From positions 17,684,043-17,748,042 of the forward strand of contig CM068839.1 of assembly GCA_028554795.2 (NCBI GenBank): a stretch of DNA of 64,000 nucleotides, in the 5' to 3' direction. The position numbers and the translations under genes are program-made. Below are positions 59,821 to 64,000 of the stretch, in pieces. The DNA comes from Sinohyriopsis cumingii. Taxonomy: Eukaryota > Mollusca > Bivalvia > Unionida > Unionidae. Below the pieces are notes generated by a model. The model was not told where the DNA came from. It ran no database searches and was given only the letters and a program-made list of their open reading frames with translations. Numbering within the stretch: position 1 is the first letter of the stretch; the number at the start of each line of letters is the position of its first letter.

Positions 59821-59856
59821 GGCCCTTTTCAGGGCCACCCACATTTCTCGAAAAGA
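59821..59856 (+). terminator. Histone-type mRNA 3' stem-loop and downstream element, copy 3 (plus strand)
   Basis: GGCCCTTTTCAGGGCC (59821-59836) is followed directly by ACCCA, as in canonical histone mRNAs. After a 10-base spacer comes CTCGAAAAGA (59847-59856). It lies 28 bases after the stop of the Gln-rich gene. An AATAAA occurs about 30 bases further on, in AAAAAAATAAACCCC near 59886-59893, and could be a back-up polyadenylation signal. Confidence 0.92.
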
Positions 59857-60088
59857 AATACAATTTCAATTTGCCAATAACTCAAAAAAATAAACCCCAC
59901 CCATTTTACCCTTATAGTACGTGTCTGTGTATGAGTGCGTGAGTGTAGCTTCTTATTTTAAAATCAAAACTCAAAGACACTTACCTTATATCATTAATTT
60001 ATTCTTTTCTCCATTTTTTACAATCCAATTCACAATTCACAACACAACACTTTAATTAAAAGTTCATTGACTTCTTCTTTCTCCTTGT

Positions 60089-60562
60089 TTAGTCTCTCTG
60101 TTTTTTGAATTTCTTCACCGTCTTTTCCTCATTTTCTTCCCTTCTTCTTTTCTTCTTCTCCTGTTGCTTTGCCTCTTGTAAATAGAATTGTCTTTTTTCT
60201 TCCTCTTCTTCCTCTAAAGAATCCCTCTCTTCTTTCGAAGAATCCCTCTCTTCTTCTGAAGAATCCCTCTTTTCTTCTGACTCCTCTTGTTTCTTTTTTG
60301 GGCAATCTGGAGACCAATGTCCTTTTTCTTTACAATAATAACAGGTATCTTGACTTTTGTCTTTTTTAGTCCCTGTTTTTGTTCTTGTTTGACGGTCTGG
60401 ACACTCTGAAGACCAATGCCCTTTCTTCTGACAGATATTGCAAGTATCTTGACTTTTATCTCTAAAGGAAGGAGAGTAGTCCGTAGGCTGGTCTGAAGAG
60501 AATTTTCTAATGACCCCTCGCAAAGCTCTGACGAAACGTTCCATCTGGTTAGTCTCTTCCAT
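60089..60562 (-). CDS. Double zinc-knuckle (CCHC) protein of the virus-like element, 157 aa
   Basis: Start chosen at the first ATG (60562), about 30 bases after the expected transcription start. A longer frame from 60610 would need a GTG start. It begins MEETNQMERFVRALRG. Two perfect CX2CX4HX4C knuckles follow: CNICQKKGHWSSEC (C41, C44, H49, C54) and CYYCKEKGHWSPDC (C74, C77, H82, C87). Each is preceded by the same DKSQDT, so the module was duplicated. Then come three RDSS/RDSL-EEE acidic repeats (about 99-122) and a strongly basic end (KKKRRREENEEK, KKFKKQRD). Zinc knuckles bind single-stranded nucleic acid, as in retroviral Gag. A free-standing one beside a PolB gene is unusual. It lacks a histone-type end; an AATAAA on the minus strand at 59998-60003 may serve instead. 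It is divergent from the polymerase gene. Confidence 0.85.
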   Translation of the reverse strand: MEETNQMERFVRALRGVIRKFSSDQPTDYSPSFRDKSQDTCNICQKKGHWSSECPDRQTRTKTGTKKDKSQDTCYYCKEKGHWSPDCPKKKQEESEEKRDSSEEERDSSKEERDSLEEEEEEKRQFYLQEAKQQEKKKRRREENEEKTVKKFKKQRD

Positions 60563-60613
60563 CGTTGTGCTCGGTTTGAGAGTGAAATGAATAGTGAAAG
60601 GACAAGACACACA

Positions 60614-60649
60614 CCCTTTTATATACGCTGGTCTGCTATGACTATAAAG
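60614..60649. promoter_or_regulatory. Back-to-back TATA boxes for zinc-knuckle and polymerase genes
   Basis: Minus strand TATATAAAAG (60616-60625) points to the zinc-knuckle gene (ATG at 60562). Plus strand CTATAAAG (60642-60649) points to the polymerase (ATG at 60697). Only 134 bases separate the two coding starts, so the two genes share one divergent control region. Confidence 0.7.
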
Positions 60650-60696
60650 AAGCTCATGGTGTTTGAACTTGAGTCATTTGACTTTTTGCTTTCAAG

Positions 60697-63600
60697 ATGA
60701 AACGATCTAATTCATTCGAGAAGAAAGAAGAAGAAAGTAAGAGGCAGAAACGTGATCTATCGCCTCGAACCAGGACTGAAATCTTGGCACAAATTCATGC
60801 CAGTGATTTTGAAGAGGACATGAGTGAACCAGAATTTGAAACCTCTAAACCAATTTCACCACCCTTAGTCAACCCTGAAAAATACTATTCCATTCGAGAG
60901 ACGGAAAAGCGTTCCTCTAGAAAATTTAGAACCACGGCTTACAAATACACGGTGAAGTTTAAAGATTTCAAGTCCGAAGTACCGTTAGAGAAAGCAGAAG
61001 GGTTCATCACCGGAGTGTGGGATTCTCTGCTCACTTCACTCAAGCGACAATGTCAACCCAAAGAAGACGATCGCTTGAGACTTTCCATACAACACGACGG
61101 TTTGAAATCCCCTGTTTGGATCGAGTTTAGCACCCCTGCAGAATTGACCGCTTCCAAAGTCATGGACAAGATTCAACACGTGCAACAATCTAATGACCAG
61201 TTTGACATCACCGATGGAAAAGCCACATTGGACATGACCCACGTCTCTCCTCCTCAAGGGACCGGACGCAAAAAGATGTTATTGGTGAACGACCTTCGCA
61301 GCATTAAGCGTAGCCTTGTCCAAATTCACAATCCTCATGACCAGATGTGTTTAGCCCGTGCCATCGTGGTGGGACGAACCTATGTCAACAAGAACGACAC
61401 GGCAGAATGGAAAAGAGACTGGGAGAACATTCGACAATCGGACCGAGCCAAACAACGAAGTGAAGCAGAACTCCTGTTACGACAAGCTGGCATGTCCAAA
61501 GACACACCCTGTGGCATTCCTGAGATGCAAAAATTGCAAGATGCCCTAGCTCCACGATACACTTTGAAAGTGCACCCTCAAGAAGTGCGCGGGTCTCTGT
61601 TGTTTCGAGGTCAAGATTTTAAGGACGGAAAATACATTCACGTTTATCATCACGATGACCATTTCGATACCATTACCAGTATCACCGGATTCCTGGGATA
61701 CGGTTATTACTGTGAGAAATGTGACCATGGTTATAATAATCGAGAGCAACACAAGCATTGTGGATCGAAATGCACAGGATGTTTGGCCTCTTCACCCTGT
61801 CTGAGCGAAGAACCAGTGCCTTGTTCGACTTGTCTGCGCACGTTTGTCAGCCCTACCTGTTACCAACAACATTTGAAGACGCAAGGTTCACAGAAGAAAT
61901 GCGCTTGTCAACTGCTGAGATTGTGCTCTACGTGTGAACAAGTCATACGTACCAATAATACCAAGGCACACGTATGTTCAGGAAAGAAAAAATGTCACAT
62001 TTGTCACCACATCGTGGACTTGGAACACCAATGTTACGTGCAAAAATACCAACCCCCACCAGAGAAAGAGGACGGTCACAAGAAGAAAGGGAATTTCATC
62101 TTTTTCGATTTCGAATGCATGCAAGAGACCGGCATTCACATTCCTAATTTCTGCGTGGCTCATCGAGCGTGCGAGAAGTGCATTCAAGAACCTATCTTCA
62201 GTCATTGCCCTCACTGCAGCAAAATTCCTGGAGGGCGTGAAAAAATCTTTCGGGGGCCGAACACGTTAGCCGATTTTGCCCAATGGGTCTTAGACCCCGT
62301 CGACAAGACGTGGAGCCAAGAGGATATCGAAAGTTACGGAGATTGTCATCGTCATGCCACGGTGATGGCTCACAATTTCTCCGGATACGATGGACAGTTT
62401 CTTTTGAGGTACTATACGGAACAAGGCACCGAGCGTCCTAAAGTGACTTTGAACGGAGCCAAAATCATTTTCATGCAAGTGGGACAAGTACAGTTTAAAG
62501 ATTCGATGAGTTACTTGGCCATGCCTTTGAGTCGAATGCCTAAAACGTTTGGAATGACAGAAATGGCTAAAGGGTACTTTCCACACTTTTTCAATACGGA
62601 AGCCAATCAACAGGCCGTTCTACCCCATTTACCTGAGGCTCACTATTACGACCCCGACAACATACGTACCGAACAACGAGAAGCTTTCTACGCTTGGTAC
62701 CAGGCTCACGCCTCGGACCCTTTCGACTTTCAGGAAGAAATGCTAAAGTATTGTCGTTCCGACGTGGACATTTTACGGCGTTGCTGTGGAAAATTTCGAG
62801 AACTGTTCATGGAACACGGAGGGGTTGATCCTTTGAAAGAAGCTTGCACCATTGCCAAAGCGTGTTCCTTAGTGTATCGACAACGATTCATGCCTGAAAA
62901 CACCGTGGCTGTCATCAGTCCTCAAACGACCCACTTTGTCAAACGTCAATACTCGGTCAAAGCCCTACGTTGGTTACATTACTTGTGCGACAAGGAAGAC
63001 AAGTGGATTCAACATGCCCGCAACGGAGGGGGCGAAAAGACCATCGGAACGTATTCGGTCGATGGCTGGGACTTAGAAAACCCCAAGATCGTGTACGAGT
63101 TTAACGGTTGCTTATTTCACGGATGTCCCGTCTGTTACCCTGACCGTGGCACTAAAAATCAGTTTTTGCAACGAACCATGGAAGACTTGTACCAGGACAC
63201 TTGTCAGCGGCGCCTAAAGTTAGAACAGGAAGGATACCAAGTGGTGGAAATGTGGGAACACGAGTACGATCACCGTATGAAAACCGATCCCGAGTTTAAA
63301 CGCCTCGTGGAAAGTTACCAGTTCATGGACCCGCTGAACCCGAGGGATAGTTTGTACGGAGGAAGGACCAATGCCACCTGTTTGCTGTACCAAGCCGACG
63401 AAGAGAAAGGAGAAGAAATCAAATACTTGGACGTGTGTTCGCTGTATCCCTACGTGTGCAAATATTGTCGCTTTCCTGTAGGGCACCCGCAATTGTTCAC
63501 GGAACACATCGACCTGAAAAACATTCCACAATACGAAGGCTTGATCAAGTGTAAAGTTTTGCCTCCCACGAACCTATACCATCCCGTCTTACCTCACCAT

Positions 63601-64000
63601 TGTCAAGGCAAACTGATGTTTCCCTTGTGCCGTACTTGTGCCGAAACGTGCAACCAAGACCAACCTTGTCAGCACAGCCAGGAAGAACGTGCCTTGACGG
63701 GAACCTGGGTCAGCGTAGAATTGTTCAAAGCTCTGGACATGGGATACCAACTGTTAGAAGTGTACGAAATTTGCCACTTTCCCAAGACACAACAATACCA
63801 CAAGGGTGACCCTACTCAGAAAGGCATTTTCGCAGACTACGTGGATGCCTTTTTGAAACTGAAGCAAGAAGCCAGCGGCTATCCGTCCTCGTGTCACACT
63901 CCCGAAGACCAAATAAAATTCAAAGAGAAATACTACGAACAAGAAGGCATCACTTTAGACCACATCGAAAAAAACGAAGGCAGGCGATCGTTTGCCAAAG
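60697..64000 (+). CDS. Protein-primed family B DNA polymerase (Polinton/adintovirus type), 3' end beyond window
   Basis: An uninterrupted frame of 1101 codons from ATG at 60697 to the window edge. Residues 1-330 form an N-terminal region of the kind found before metazoan Polinton/adintovirus polymerases, judged by resemblance. Residues 339-446 are Cys/His-rich (from CEKC to CHICHH and HQC), probably zinc-binding. Exonuclease motifs: I FFDFE (D471, E473), II HNFSGYD (N560, D565), III YCRSD (Y685, D689). At 801-856 lies a Vsr-like nuclease insert: EFNGCLFHGC then VVEMWEHE. Polymerase motif A is LDVCSLYP (D912). Motif B and the catalytic YxDTDS come after the window. All visible catalytic residues are intact with no stop, so the copy may be recent or functional. 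It replicates linear DNA from a protein primer in this family. A linear mitochondrial plasmid is less likely given the linked TATA/histone-type genes. Confidence 0.88.
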   Translation, partial: MKRSNSFEKKEEESKRQKRDLSPRTRTEILAQIHASDFEEDMSEPEFETSKPISPPLVNPEKYYSIRETEKRSSRKFRTTAYKYTVKFKDFKSEVPLEKAEGFITGVWDSLLTSLKRQCQPKEDDRLRLSIQHDGLKSPVWIEFSTPAELTASKVMDKIQHVQQSNDQFDITDGKATLDMTHVSPPQGTGRKKMLLVNDLRSIKRSLVQIHNPHDQMCLARAIVVGRTYVNKNDTAEWKRDWENIRQSDRAKQRSEAELLLRQAGMSKDTPCGIPEMQKLQDALAPRYTLKVHPQEVRGSLLFRGQDFKDGKYIHVYHHDDHFDTITSITGFLGYGYYCEKCDHGYNNREQHKHCGSKCTGCLASSPCLSEEPVPCSTCLRTFVSPTCYQQHLKTQGSQKKCACQLLRLCSTCEQVIRTNNTKAHVCSGKKKCHICHHIVDLEHQCYVQKYQPPPEKEDGHKKKGNFIFFDFECMQETGIHIPNFCVAHRACEKCIQEPIFSHCPHCSKIPGGREKIFRGPNTLADFAQWVLDPVDKTWSQEDIESYGDCHRHATVMAHNFSGYDGQFLLRYYTEQGTERPKVTLNGAKIIFMQVGQVQFKDSMSYLAMPLSRMPKTFGMTEMAKGYFPHFFNTEANQQAVLPHLPEAHYYDPDNIRTEQREAFYAWYQAHASDPFDFQEEMLKYCRSDVDILRRCCGKFRELFMEHGGVDPLKEACTIAKACSLVYRQRFMPENTVAVISPQTTHFVKRQYSVKALRWLHYLCDKEDKWIQHARNGGGEKTIGTYSVDGWDLENPKIVYEFNGCLFHGCPVCYPDRGTKNQFLQRTMEDLYQDTCQRRLKLEQEGYQVVEMWEHEYDHRMKTDPEFKRLVESYQFMDPLNPRDSLYGGRTNATCLLYQADEEKGEEIKYLDVCSLYPYVCKYCRFPVGHPQLFTEHIDLKNIPQYEGLIKCKVLPPTNLYHPVLPHHCQGKLMFPLCRTCAETCNQDQPCQHSQEERALTGTWVSVELFKALDMGYQLLEVYEICHFPKTQQYHKGDPTQKGIFADYVDAFLKLKQEASGYPSSCHTPEDQIKFKEKYYEQEGITLDHIEKNEGRRSFAK

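Larger units (their letters stand above)
56587..64000. mobile_element. Part of a Maverick/Polinton or adintovirus-like element (one end region)
   Basis: Compact intronless genes on both strands, divergent promoters, a protein-primed PolB and a less AT-rich composition set this region apart from the flanking DNA. Hallmark genes (retroviral-type integrase, FtsK-like ATPase, adenovirus-like protease, double jelly-roll capsid) are not in the visible part. The class name therefore rests on the polymerase type. Boundaries are approximate: the left limit lies between about 55.3 and 56.6 kb, and the right limit is outside the window. Terminal inverted repeats and target duplication cannot be checked from one end. 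Confidence 0.7.

Noticed and set aside
59839-60003. Idea that the zinc-knuckle gene shares the stem-loop at 59821-59836
   Set aside because: The stem is palindromic but the loop (TTTC) and downstream CTCGAAAAGA are correct only on the plus strand; the minus-strand gene has its own AATAAA first.
60129-60612. Alternative frames overlapping the zinc-knuckle gene (62-132 codons)
   Set aside because: Shadow frames; only the frame with two intact CCHC knuckles makes sense.
61036-63942. Several 60-106-codon minus-strand frames across the polymerase
   Set aside because: Antisense shadows of the long polymerase frame, with no motifs or promoters.

Overview
The window is eukaryotic and most likely from a mollusc, probably a bivalve. 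It is AT-rich, intron-rich and loaded with minisatellites. It carries dispersed repeats of types I associate with bivalve genomes: a tRNA-derived SINE, a repeat starting AGCTCACCTG and ending GGGCCTCTTG, and small inverted-repeat elements. Two things in it are clearly genes: the 3' end of a neuronal calcium channel gene on the left, and one end of a large virus-like transposon (Maverick/Polinton or adintovirus type) on the right.

Region 1 (about 1-33 kb, + strand). Four exons (10014-10129, 17243-17360, 25948-26260, 31485-32392) join in phase into a 484-residue, disordered, Ser/Pro-rich C-terminal tail. It ends in ESDWC and contains RKLPQIPGLP. These match the two presynaptic docking signals of Cav2 (P/Q/N-type) voltage-gated calcium channels: the PDZ ligand ending in D/E-x-WC, bound by RIM and Mint, and the RQLPxTP-type SH3 ligand bound by RIM-binding protein. 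The introns are 5.7-8.7 kb and carry tandem arrays with units of 27-53 bp. Several arrays make long but meaningless open frames.

Region 2 (about 33-55 kb). I find no convincing gene here. It holds more tandem arrays, two SINE copies (a third lies in a Cav2 intron; two of the three have clean target-site duplications), copies of a TIR element with a CAGATCTG core, an apparently MITE-derived tandem array, an old bivalve-type dispersed repeat, fold-back elements, and a probable nested pair of inverted-repeat transposons at 53.8-55.2 kb.

Region 3 (about 56.5-64 kb). Base composition becomes less AT-rich, and compact intronless genes appear on both strands. The largest is a protein-primed family B DNA polymerase, open from 60697 to the window edge. 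It has exonuclease motifs I-III, a cysteine/histidine-rich region, a Vsr-like nuclease insert and polymerase motif A. Around it lie a double zinc-knuckle protein, a Gln-rich coiled-coil protein, a small basic protein and a 68-residue coiled-coil protein. Genes are arranged as divergent pairs with back-to-back TATA boxes. Three of the small genes are followed by a canonical replication-dependent histone mRNA 3' stem-loop (GGCCCTTTTCAGGGCC or a variant). In all three, exactly 10 nt later comes the same 10-mer CTCGAAAAGA, which fits a histone downstream element that pairs with U7 snRNA. This suggests that the element borrows the host's S-phase histone mRNA machinery, and it is the most interesting signal in the window. 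Capsid, integrase, ATPase and protease genes would lie beyond position 64000 if the element is complete.
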